From Phallusia fumigata (taxonomy: Eukaryota > Chordata > Ascidiacea > Phlebobranchia > Ascidiidae): 47,087 nucleotides of DNA. A model generated the notes under the pieces. That model was given only the letters and a program-made list of their open reading frames with translations, did not search any database and had not been told where the DNA came from. Where the stretch lies: positions 1 through 47,087 of the forward strand of contig QXVZ01023380.1 of NCBI GenBank assembly GCA_008931825.1. Reading direction: 5' to 3'. Positions 9,901 to 21,000 of this stretch are shown here, one piece after another (positions within the stretch are counted from its first letter, which is position 1; every line of letters starts with the position of its first letter). The translations under genes and the position numbers were made by a program.

Positions 9901-12900
9901 GATAAGAGAGACAGGGCAGACGGGATCAAACAACAAATAGCGTCCCTGTTATTAGGCTCCATTATGTTGTGCTTTATTCTGTTCAAAATTTAAAACCATT
10001 TGCTAACAGGGCTTAGTGGAAGGACCTAAATTGTGGATAGGACAGGGTTTCAAGTATGTGCAGTTTGAATATCTGTGGCTGATAACTCTGTATTATTTCA
10101 TGTGTCCAGTGACACAAGACAGGAGGTGCTGCAGAATAAAACCCGACAGGATTCAGAGACAAAAAAGATTGTCGAATCATACCAAAAGTCTGAAAGGGAC
10201 CGCCAATTTGATAAAAGTAAGTTTTGAGTTTAAAATTAGCCTTATCTGCGATTTCCAGTTGTTAACCACTTGTTTGGTATACTTTGCTAAATGCCTATGA
10301 GCAAAATAAAAAAACTGTTGTTTCTGTACAAATGTGGTGTACATATTCTTAAAGAACAGTGTCGGTGAAAAAGACGGTAATAAAAAATATCATGTCATAT
10401 CTTTCACCATTTACGTGTTTGGTCAGACACCAAGTATTTAAAAAATTAGATGCTTGCTGCTTGGGCGATACAGAACACTCATAGCTATGCCAAATAAACT
10501 CTTTGTCATAGCAAGAAAGAAAATTACCATTAGTACTGTCTACCTGTGGGGTATGTGAAGACTAAAAATTTGCCACTGTTTGTGCGGTCAGTGTAAATTG
10601 CAATTGTATCTAACAAAACTGGTTCTTCTTTCATAGGAAAGCTTGATGAACTTACTTCAGAAATCCGATCTCTAAAGTCCAATTTGTCTACCAGCAAACA
10701 AGAGCTTACTGATTACAAACAAAAAGCTGCTAGAATTCTACAGGTAGCTTGTTGATCTTTCAAAATTAGTAGCATTGATCTCATTTGCAAAATGTGCCAA
10801 ACAGTTTTTTTTGCATTACTCTCCAACTAAAATTGTACTAATTTAACACCGTATAATGCTAATGCTTTTATGGGCTAGTTTTTTGCAAATTTTATCACGT
10901 ATGAATTTAACCAATATTTTAACTGCACAAACAGAAGGATTCTGTTAGGATAAAACGAGTCGTGTGGTGATAAATTTGGGTCCTTTGGCACTGTCCAATT
11001 GCTTCTATCGGTTTTACAGTTTAGCCTTTAATGTTGTTTGAAAGTAGTGACTAACCTTTTCCTGAAATGCCGGCAATAACTTTTTCATGTAGATATTTGT
11101 TTGCCCATCAGGAACAAACATGATACCGACAAACAGACATTTAAAACAGAAGTTTTTTGGAACCACCGCCAAACTATTTATGCTGGTTTTCAGTCTAAAG
11201 AGCGCCTGATCGCTAGTCTCAAAGGAACTGGTGATACAGAAATGACATCTTCAACTATTGCATCACTCGAATTGGAAGAGCTAAAACAGGAGAGGGATAC
11301 CGCACGGGATGAAGTCGTTTCTCTTCGAATCGAGATTCAAAATCTTCGAGCTGAATTTCAGGTAGGAACTAATTTGTGTGCCTAAACTGATATTGAAAAG
11401 CTTCATGTATAATTTTCATTGTTTGCTATAGATAAAACGTTGTTTGCTATAGATTGTATGTTGTTTGCTATAGATAAACAAAATTGTATATCGGTGTTTT
11501 TTTTGTGATGGCCAAACAACTGATGTTAATCTGAAAATGTTTGGTGTGATGTTCCTTTATTCTAGAGGCAGTACTCTACACCTTAATTAGTATAGAGTAT
11601 GTAAGAGCAGGGGTTCCCAACCTTTTTTGATGCATTCCCCCCTTTATTTTTTTGGTACTTTTTATTCCTCCGCTACTAGACAAGAAATGACAAGAAATAA
11701 TATTCAAAAGGTTTGGAACCACTGGTCTACCTAATAAGAAATACTACACTGCACTTATCATGAATACCTCAACTCAATGAAAATTTCTCCTATTAACTCA
11801 TAAAACTCCTTCTCGGTTGGGAACCACTAGAGGCTCAGGGCTTTTTGAGCCAAAGCCCTTTACTTTTGGAATGGTACAAGGCGCTCGGCTCATATTCAGA
11901 AATAAAAAAAACCTGATTGGGGTTAGTTCTCTGGATCGTCCTGGGTTCAAACCCTGTGAAAAAAAGATTTGAAATTCCAACAACTAAGACTAACCTGATG
12001 GTTTTATCGGACAGTGTGCCATTTAGGCATAATTCAAATTTGTTTATTTATGCCATTTAGGCATAAATTCAAATTTGTTTTATAATTTGTCCATTTGTTT
12101 AAACACACAGGACACTGAGCAGCAATACCAGCAAGAAAACTCAGCTCTTGCTCAGGATGTAAATGACCTTAGAGGTCGACTGGACGAAGATGCAAGGTCA
12201 CATCGTGAGGTTCAATCTGAACTCAGTCGATTACAGGAAGAAATGAGACAGGATCATGAGGAAGCTGCTAGATCACGATCGAGCATGCAAGCCAGGGTTA
12301 AGGATAAAGAAATGGAAATTGAACGTCTTCGAAACCAGGTATAAAATCATGGCTGAACACAAACCACTACCCGAAAACATAAGGATCACAATTTTGTGTG
12401 TTTGGTACCCAGTCAGGGATTGAAATGATTTTGGGTGATTGAACAGCTGTATGAGGTCATTAAATGTCTTCTGTCAATACAGGGTTTTTAATTACCAATT
12501 TAAACTCTGGTTTAAGGAATAAAAAAAGCAACAGATGTATGCTTGCATCATACTTTAGTGACATCTTGATAACCTACGTGTTTTCCAACCTGGGGTACAT
12601 AATGACATTCTATGTGGTATACAAGCACCTCTCATGCAATAAATTTAACTGTGTTTTTTGTCTTTCTATTTGTGTCAATAGTTTCAGAAAATAATTTTTT
12701 TCGCTCAAAACTACTTACACTAAAATTTTGAGACTTGTCAGCATCAATGGGTCCTACAGTAGAATGGGGTGGACTGGGTACACTCCTACTTCTTTGTCCA
12801 TGAACTCATGTTGACTTTTGAAAATTGCAATGACCCACAGGAGTTGTACATATGTGTGGGCAATATATTACTTTCCCGCAAGAAACTTTAATTACCACAT

Positions 12901-14397
12901 GCGTTGTCTGTCAGTTGATGATCAAATCTCAGAGCTCGCCACAAGAAAGTGAACTTGAATCGCGCTTACGCCAACTCACCGAAACCGTCATACAAAAACA
13001 AGCCATCGTCGAAACACTGTCAGCTGAAAAAAATTCCCTCTTGGTGCAAATGGAGAGAATGGAGGTATGTGCTTGTTAAGAAGTTGTGCTGGCAAGGTGT
13101 GTGCTTTAGTAAAAAATACAACAAATGTGTTTGGTAAGATGGTATTTTGTACACCAAAATTTTAGTGCAAATTAATTGAAACACAAAAAAAACAGTTAAC
13201 TATTACAGTAGTGCAGTCCGCCAAGTCTCTTTTTGTGAAAGCTCGTATCTCATCCCAATTTTTATCCCTCATATAATTTTGTTGTCATACGATTTATAAT
13301 TCTTACTTTATGTTCTCCTGTGCTAGTAAAACTTACAATCGTTTGTTGGCCAAAACACTATTACTGTTTGAATAAGTATTCTTGCCTGATATGGTGGATG
13401 AGAGCAACATGCTTGATCATAGGTTCCCTCCAAAGAGTAAACATATTGTCTTTATTCTGTTTTATGTCTAGCACCAGTTTGTTTACATGTTTTGGTCAAG
13501 AGTCATTTTACATGATAGATGGGCTTCTAAAGTTGTGCACTGACAGGTTTTTGTCCCAGTTTACCTGCTGGTTAAACCACAGCCCATCTAATTGTAAAAT
13601 TGTAGTTAATAGCAGTTATATTTTGTGATAGTCTGTACATGGCAAGCATTCTAATACATTTTGGGATTTGGTTTGCATATTAAATTGATCAAAAAACATC
13701 AGCTGATGCCATTTGGCCCAGTGTGATAAAACCTTTTAGGTTTATGAAGCCTTTCCAATTGCATTTAACAGCAGCTGATGGTATCTCAGGTTTAAAACCA
13801 CTATGTCCCTCGATTTATTGATAGTGTTTGACATGTTGACATGCTACTTAAGGGACAAGTTAAATGCCTAAGCCAGGAGGGTGGAAGTCATGTCCGTCTG
13901 AATATGGATGGTGATGATGGAAGTCACCACAGCAAGACTTCATCATACATCCCCGAATTTAGTTACAGTGGCCCTGAGCATGGAGTTGTTGGCAAAGTCC
14001 GTAAAGCTGCTTCAGCCCTCGACCGTTTTAGGTAATTAACAGTTGTCTGTTCAAGAAACAGCACAAAATGTCGAACAAGTAACATGTAACTACAAAGTAA
14101 CAGGGGCCACTAGTATTTAATTGGTTTTATTAACAATGTTTTGCAGCATAAGACTTGGAGTGTTTCTCAAGCGTTATCCCCCAGCAAGATTATTTCTCAT
14201 TTTCTACATGGTGCGTATAGCTTTGCCAGCTGTTTTTTAACAGTGTTCTGACCAACTTTTCAATCCCCAAATAATTTGCTACCTTACAGGGCCTTCTACA
14301 CATTTGGGTAATGATAGTACTACTCACTTATACGCCAGAAGTACATGGTCAAGATTTTGTTGGACCAAGAAGAACAGATTTGATGGTTGGATGCTAA
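6904..14397 (+). CDS. GOLGA5: Golgin-84 (golgin subfamily A member 5), 12 coding exons
   Basis: Golgin-84 is a C-terminally anchored coiled-coil tether of cis-Golgi/COPI vesicles that binds Rab1 and CASP. Exons: 6904-7489, 8247-8480, 8750-8918, 9135-9248, 10110-10216, 10637-10743, 11194-11361, 12111-12338, 12915-13064, 13853-14031, 14147-14210 and 14290-14397. All phases join, giving about 737 codons (human protein about 731). The N-terminus MSWLNNLTDLAGKAESLLN matches the family start, so ATG 6904 is preferred over the in-frame ATG at 6895. Next comes a low-complexity Ser/Pro-rich region, then a long heptad coiled coil from exon 2 onwards, including KERLIASLKGTG, LELEELKQERD, ESRLRQLTETVIQKQ and AEKNSLLVQMERME. 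The C-terminus has VGKVRKAASALDRF, then RLGVFLKRYPPARLFLIFYM and HIWVMIVLLTYTPEVHG, the conserved membrane anchor. The exon 10 acceptor could alternatively be at 13877, in the same phase. Introns carry hAT MITEs and a SINE. Confidence 0.95.
7715..8124. mobile_element. hAT-type MITE in golgin-84 intron 1
   Basis: About 410 bases with terminal inverted repeats: CAGGGGTTTCCAACCT at the left and the complement of CAGTGGTTTTCAACCT at the right (14 of 16 match). CAGNGGTTCYCAACCT is typical of hAT ends. No transposase frame is present. The flanking 8-mers (AAGTTTTA, GTCTACAA) do not match, so no target duplication is evident. Confidence 0.6.
11418..11480. repeat. 21-bp minisatellite, three units, in a golgin-84 intron
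   Basis: Three tandem 21-base units share the core TTGTTTGCTATAGAT; the units start at 11418, 11439 and 11460 and differ only in their last few bases. The array lies just inside the intron after the exon ending at 11361. Confidence 0.8.
11608..11724. mobile_element. Short hAT-type MITE (117 bp) in a golgin-84 intron
   Basis: Terminal inverted repeats CAGGGGTTCCCAACCTTTT and CAGTGGTTCCAAACCTTTT (complement) match at 17 of 19 positions. The right flank begins GTCTAC, as for the element ending at 8124. A further right-end-like fragment (GGTTGGGAACCACTAG) lies near 11815-11830, so the element may be nested or rearranged. There is no coding capacity and no clear target duplication. Confidence 0.6.
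11846..11965 (+). repeat. tRNA-derived SINE, copy B
   Basis: A plus-strand copy of the family seen at 5624-5755: shared AATGGT, AGGCGCTCG, CATAT, CAGA, ATAAAAA, CCTGAT, GTTCTC and GGATC, ending in box B GGGTTCAAACCC (11943-11954). Box A is degraded. It lies in the golgin-84 intron beside hAT fragments, a small nest of repeats. Confidence 0.65.
12017..12084. repeat. Tandem duplication of a ~34-bp unit
   Basis: The unit beginning TGCCATTTAGGCAT and ending CAAATTTGTTT occurs twice in a row, with one base of length difference, immediately upstream of the golgin-84 exon starting at 12111. Confidence 0.75.
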
Positions 14398-15626
14398 CAA
14401 CAAACTACACAATGTCTACTAACAGTATTAAGCAGCATGCGTAGAGACCTTTGCTGTGTGCCTAACCCTCCAAGCGAATTGTTACTTGAAGGCGTCCTGC
14501 TGTACATGATGCACTTAGTTGTGGATAAATGCTTTGTTTTCCAATACAGCAAGTGTAGGCAAAGAAGTTGGCAGTTACTTCGCTTATCCCTTTGCAAATT
14601 TTAATTTACTAAATAATCGGGAAATTTTGATAGTTTTAACTGATCCCAAATTAAAATGTATTTTTGACCTGGTTTTTTTGTAACAGGGTTCCAGTATATT
14701 CAACAATAAAAGTCATTAAATCTTTCATGAAGTTTACCTGTAACCTTGTTTAACAAAACTTTGCTTGGGGAAAAGGTGGTGGTTTTAAATTATAAGTCGT
14801 CAATCTAGATATTGTTCCTTTTTCCCCTGTCTGTGTCGAATTATATATTTTGGTGCTCTTGGCATTGTGTATGCAGATAGTATGTGTGTACCCATTGTTG
14901 CCTAGGCCTAGTACATTCACTAACAACTACATACAATATTTGGAGATATATCCCAGTGTTAGAGCTACAATGTATCGAAGTTGAGTTTACAAAACATGCA
15001 GTCGGCTTTTTAATAACTTGGTTACACAGCCATGTGCAATAGAACTTTCATGAAGCGATGTTTGTTGTGAAAAATTGCTTCTTCTGTGGCTATCAAGTTT
15101 TTATCTAATAAACATTATCACATGTACTGTAACCTTTGAAGTATGCATGTTTCACATTCCTTTGTTATTTTTCCTGGTAGGACCTCATTCAAAATTTAAT
15201 TTTATGTCTGGTTTTGTAAAAGGAAGGATTTTTCGTTTCATTTGAGTAGGATATTTTCGACTGTTGAATGACTGTAGTCAGTTGAGGATGTCATCTGCTC
15301 TACTTTTTTTATTTTGGGTGGATGAACTCCTGAAGTGATATGTTCATAACAAGTCTGCTTTAGAGCAACCTGCCCTTTTGTAGTTTCTATTATTATTTTT
15401 ATTTGAATTTTTGAAGTTGGTCACTGCAATTATGGTCGGGTTGAAGCAATGCAACTTATTCTAACCCAGTGAAAGTTAAGGACTCATTAAGTCACTTGAA
15501 TGCGGCAGGTGGATAACTGCGGGCTTAGTATGAGCCTAATGCATTCAAATTTTGTTTCTGCAATCTAGAACAAGAAAGGAGCCATCCACCTTTAGTATTT
15601 ATGATTTAACTGACTTGAGACTAGAC
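14398..15626 (+). other. Golgin-84 3'UTR and intergenic DNA
   Basis: No coding exons are seen. AATAAA at 14705-14710 and again near 15108 are plausible poly(A) signals. The rest is AT-rich single-copy-looking sequence running up to the hAT element at 15627. Confidence 0.5.
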
Positions 15627-16136
15627 CAGTGGTTCTCAACGTGGGTGCCAGAACCCCCGGGGGGGCGTTTGCTATCATTAAGTGGGTGCTAGAAAATAAA
15701 TGGTTGAGGGGTGTTGGGAGAAAATCGGGTAGTTCAAACAAAACAAAGCTCGCAAGATGATAAACTGTGTTGTATTGATGATGTCGCTATGCACTCTGTT
15801 TATATCACAATGTGGTTGGCTGTACTGAAATTTGCAGCTAGTACTAATAGTTTAGTTTTACTTGGCATGTTGCATTATTTTATCAGCACTCAGTCACCTA
15901 TAATGATCGACATATGGTAATAGGTTAAAAGCAATGAGCACTGTCTTCGTATCATGTTGAATTCACAATTAACATGTCAAAAAACTGGTGTCATTACATC
16001 ATTCTCAATTATCGCACTGATATCGTGAAATAAGTTTGTTTTTTATTTTGTCAATTGAGGGGGAGGGGGGCAATTTCAAATTACCTAGGTGTAAAGGGGG
16101 TGGTGCAGGGAAAAGGTGAGAAACACTGGACTAGAC
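15619..16136. mobile_element. hAT MITE with exact 8-bp target-site duplication
   Basis: The element spans 15627-16128 (502 bp). Its ends CAGTGGTTCTCAAC and the complement of CAGTGTTTCTCACC match at 12 of 14 positions. Both sides carry the 8-mer GACTAGAC (15619-15626 and 16129-16136), the expected hAT duplication length. The interior has G-runs and only a short 69-codon frame unlike a transposase, so it is non-autonomous. It lies between the convergent golgin-84 and LBR genes. Confidence 0.85.
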
Positions 16137-17157
16137 TGTAGGCATAAAGCCATCGGCACAAGAACTCGTTGTTTAAATGATGACTCATAACTCTGGAAGT
16201 ATTGTTTACAACGCAGCTGAGAAAATATTCCTGCCATGTAAATTCCAAAATGTTCTCATGCATGGCAATGGTAAAAGTTAAGGAGTTTTAGAAAAATATA
16301 CTATTATGTTTTTTTACTAATAGTGTTTGCAACACAAAGTCACAAATCACACAAAATCAAATTTCTGGATAATCGGTACATTTAGGTTTTGCCCACAGAA
16401 CACCAGTACAAAATTTATAGCTCCACACATAGCAGGAACAGAATAAAATGGTCAACCAGAAGGACTTCATCAAATTTTTGGAAAACCAAAATGAAAAATT
16501 ACAGCATGAAGAAAAAGGCAACACCGCAAATGCTACAAATTAGAAAACGATTAACATGTTAGGCTGTTGATGTCATCGGCAGCTTTGGAACTAAACTGCA
16601 GGTAAAGTTGGTTAGCGGGAATGGTAAACATTCATAACAAAAATTGTAATATAAGTCAGAAAACTGATATTTTTTGACAAAAGAATTATCTTTAAATCAT
16701 CATTTGAGAAATATGCCAGACAAAAACTGCAAGCATGATTACAACTTTGGTAAGGCACAAAACTAATTAACAAGAAGCTTTTAAGTTGGATGTAAGACCT
16801 GTCATGCTTTAGTGTATGGTCTTCACACTCACAGAAAATTAACATTTAACGGCAGCATTGCAACAAACATTTTGTCAAAATTTACAAAACTGTAGCATTG
16901 GGCAAACAAGGTTACACTACCACGCTAAAAATGAGGCACTCAACATTGATTCACGAAGGATGTAATGTATGTACAAGTATACCAAGCACAACTTGATGCA
17001 ATAACCTGTGCAAACACACTAAACAAACATCCCAGTGATATGCCAAACAGGACTGTTACATTGAGTGTGTGTATTACACAAAAGTGTGCGACTTTTGGGG
17101 CTTGTCTGAAAGAGCATCCCGAGGTTTCGTGGTTTTACTTTCGGTATTAGTTTGGTT
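16137..17157. other. Intergenic / LBR 3' flank
   Basis: No exons are recognised on either strand. From 16699 on, the sequence is repeated at 30938-32329. The frames at 16612-16845 and 16965-17150 have no motif or splice context and are treated as chance. Confidence 0.45.
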
Positions 17158-18090
17158 TTTATTTATCTAATGCAGGTTTGTTGAAAGATATAATATTATA
17201 AGACTTGCATGGTTATATGCAATTAAATGTTACCAATATCGAAATATGTCTTCGTCATAGTCACCCACCCCCCAACACAATTTATGTGGCCGCTTTTAGA
17301 TCAGCTCTGGTTTAGTAAAATTTACATGCAGCCTACTACATTGTAAAAATACAGTCAGCTCCATCATCTAATAATGGCTTGTGCAAACAAATAGATTTCT
17401 TTGGATAAAATCACTTTACAAAATGTGAACACCTTATAAACGGTTTCTTTTTACAGTTATTTTCGAAAAATTAGAATCAAAATCTAATGTCATTGCCAAC
17501 TGCATAAAGTTTGATTTCGAACATTTAATCAATTACCCAATTTTGAGTTTTCAAGCCATCGAGTTGAAACTAACAACTAGTACATGGTACACTTCAACAT
17601 ATACCCCACCTACCCTTCCGAGTGAAAGGACAGGCAGTAACATAAAAATCTTATACAACAGGACTACGCTTCAACCTCAACCAGGAGTGTTATAATTACA
17701 TTGGCCAGCATTAGGAGTACTTGGATTGAACGGCCAGCGCAATCAACCTGAGCTAACAAGAGTCTTCTTTTGGCTCCAGCACTTCAATACACATAGGGAA
17801 TCACTCTGTACTTTACTCTTTGGCAGTAGACTGTCCAAGCATGGCCGTGCTTCTCAGCAGACTGCTTGTCACATCGAAGCGCTCGGTGGCACAGTAAAAC
17901 TGTCACGAACACCGGATAGTACCATGGCAGTAGGTTTTCGAAGCCTGTTTATCACAAATGGGTATGAGAAAATATCAAACATCAAATAGGGTTTGAAAGT
18001 TCAGATGTAAAACCTAAAAATTTAGATCTTATGCAACCAAACACTGTTCAACATTATAAATGATAAACAAACAGTTCTAGGTCTAAGCTG
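16699..18090. repeat. 1,392-bp block duplicated at 30938-32329
   Basis: The stretch appears again, apparently base for base, at an offset of 14,239. The distant copy is bounded by Ns at both ends. The block includes the LBR last exon (17784-17944) and 3' flank. It is most simply a contig placed twice. Confidence 0.85.
17158..17163 (-). terminator. Candidate LBR polyadenylation signal
   Basis: TTTATT on the plus strand is AATAAA on the minus strand, about 620 bases past the LBR stop codon. I noticed no better hexamer between it and the stop. Motif evidence only. Confidence 0.35.
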
Positions 18091-21000
18091 AAGTAAAAAA
18101 ACTCTTTTCAGAGATCAAAAGTTCCCACGCAGAACATATTTTTGCTTTGGAGATATATTATTAGGACACCACGCTGTTCAATCACATGCATAGGACCGTT
18201 GATATTTTTTTGAATTTAAACAGTGTTTATTTAACATGTAACTTACCACAAGCAAAACTCCATCCTAATCCAACAAGTATCTCTCCAAGATAATTAGGAT
18301 GTCGCACGACTCCCCATAATCCTGAAATAAGCAACCTTTGTCCATCCGGTCGTGAGGGTGGCAGACTCTCCATGCCTATGATTAAAACGTTTATCGTAGC
18401 TGCTAAACACTAAACTTGAACTTGTGATACACATGCACTGAAAAAATATTCTTTAAATGATGAATTTTTCATCTTGTCATTAGGTATGTTCAAAATAGAA
18501 TATTGAGTCTCTTGTCTCAACTCTCGAGGGTTCAAAAATCTACGCGAATTGCATCGAAATTTACTGTTTAATGTCAGCTGATCTACTTTGAACAACCCTG
18601 CTTGGCATATACAGTCTAATAAGTTTTCATCAACTGGAAAACAATTTGTGTTATTCCACTGAAAAGATTTGATTTTGTGTTGAAACTAAATAGCAACATT
18701 TTTCTTTAATATTAGCACTCACACACAAACAATACAAAACATTAGCTCACTTGAAAAACTTGAGTCATAGGGATTTATCCTGAATCGACTTTTCTGGATA
18801 CCAGGAAGCACGATCAAAATCACGCCAGCAACTACAAAGCAAAGCAACATTAAATGAGGTTGTGTACTGGGTAAAAGCCATCCAAAACTTACCAAAGAAT
18901 ATCACAATAAGAGCCATAGATAGGTTTGTCACTTTCTGAGGATGTTCAAGAACATAACGAACCGGTAAGGAGTAAACGAACGGTACCAAAACCAGTTCAC
19001 CAAACCACTGCACAAAGCCGAGACCCTCATTTTTGATGTCAAACATGAATGGACATTGTGCCTGGAATAACAAAAGCTGGTCTTGTGTACAACAAAAAAC
19101 TTACCAAAACGAAATATCCTCCATGTACAAACTATACAGTTTTAAGTAGTTGCAATAAGAAGATACAAGCCAGTAAGTGTATGCTTATACCTTCTTATTG
19201 AGGTATCTTGTTAGTAACAGTGCCTTGGCAACTTTACCTCATCCCAAAAAAACTCCATGACGATGTAGAGTATTTGTGACCCACCAACCATAAGGACCAT
19301 AATTGGAATATCCCCCTTATGTTCAAGGTATGCTCGGTGCAATTCAATCAACACCAAAAGCAGCTGAAATAAAAAATAATAACAGACACAATAAAAAATT
19401 ATTCATTTATGTGGAGAATTTAAATCATAGTACGACTTGAGGTAATACAGAATTGGAGTGAAATTTCAAAAAACTTTATATTTGGCAAGGGCACGCTTTT
19501 CTCTTCTTAATGGTGAACAAATTTTAACTTCCCAAGGCCTTAATATTTTGGTTNATATGTGAAAATTTGAAGAAATTCGGACAACTCCTTCATGACCAAA
19601 ACGTGGGAACAAACTCGCGTTAGACAGAAAAAAAGAAAAGAAGAAAAAAAAAAAAAAACAGAGTAAAAACAATATGTGTCCCCTTCATGGAAGGGGACCC
19701 ATAATTAGCACTCACACACAAACAATACAAAACATTAGCTCACTTGAAAAGCTTGAGTCATAGGGATTTATCCTGAATCGACTTTTCTGGATACCAGGAA
19801 GCACGATCAAAATCACGCCAGCAACTACAAAGCAAAGCAACATTAAATGAGGTTGTGTACTGGGTAAAAGCCATCCAAAACTCACCAAAGAATATCACAA
19901 TAAGAGCCATGGATAGGTTTGTCACTTTCTGTGGATGTTCAAGAACATAACGAACCGGTAAGGAGTAAACGAAAGGTACCAAAACCAGTTCACCAAACCA
20001 CTGCACAAAGCCGAGGCCCTCATTTTTGATGTCAAACATGAATGGACATTGTGCCTGGAATAACAAAAGCTGGTCTTGTGTACAACAAAAAACTTACCAA
20101 AACGAAAACGTCTTTTGTTTTTCAAAAACTTTCATTAGGCAAACAGTCAGTTTACAAAGAGATTTTCCATTTTTTTTAAATGGTATCCTTCATGTACAAA
20201 CCATACAGTTTTAAGCAGTCGCAATAAGAAGATACAAGCCAGTAGGGTGTGTGATGGAAGATACATGCCAGTAAGTGTATGCTTATACCTTCTTACTGAT
20301 GTATCTTTTTAGTTACAGTGCCTTGGCAACTTTACCTCATCCCAAAAAAACTCCANACAAAGAATATCAGTATTACTACCCAAATGAAGGCAGAAAAATG
20401 GCAGATTTGTTTAAGCTATTTTACTTCAAACAATCCTAGTATGAACAGTGAACACATGTTAGTTAGACTATTTAGTCAGCACAAAAGTTGTCACTATAGC
20501 AATTGTAATTTAGTTGGCACATTTCCGTCAAGTTTTATGTTATTAATAATGACCTGACCAACTTTGGTAATGTACCTTTGTAATACTGCAATCCTTCTTT
20601 GTACATCCGAGCAAAACGAGGCAGGGAAGAATTGGAATGGTCATGTAAATGAGAAAAGTTCCCAAAACCCCACCAAACTCTCGCTCTTCACTTTTACCAC
20701 TTTGAACAACTGGCTTAGAAGGAACTGTGATCGTATCCACCGGAGACTTTTCCTTGAGTCTTTGTCTAGTTATCATGTACCGAGAATCAGGTACTGGAGA
20801 TTCGGTGACCAAAGTCTGTTGAAATTGAATTAGTGGTGATTCATAAGTTGTGTACTGATTTAAACTTGGTCAAATTTCATTGTTTTTAAGTTCGGTATCA
20901 ATTATTTTAAAGAGATCACCCCAAAACAAAATATATTTAAATGTAGTGGTATACAAACACAACTCTTCAATAAAATGAAAATACACAGTTTTTGAGGTCC

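Noticed and set aside
15711-15920. 69-codon frame inside the hAT element as a transposase remnant
   Set aside because: No hAT dimerisation or catalytic motif is visible; it starts and ends within MITE interior sequence.
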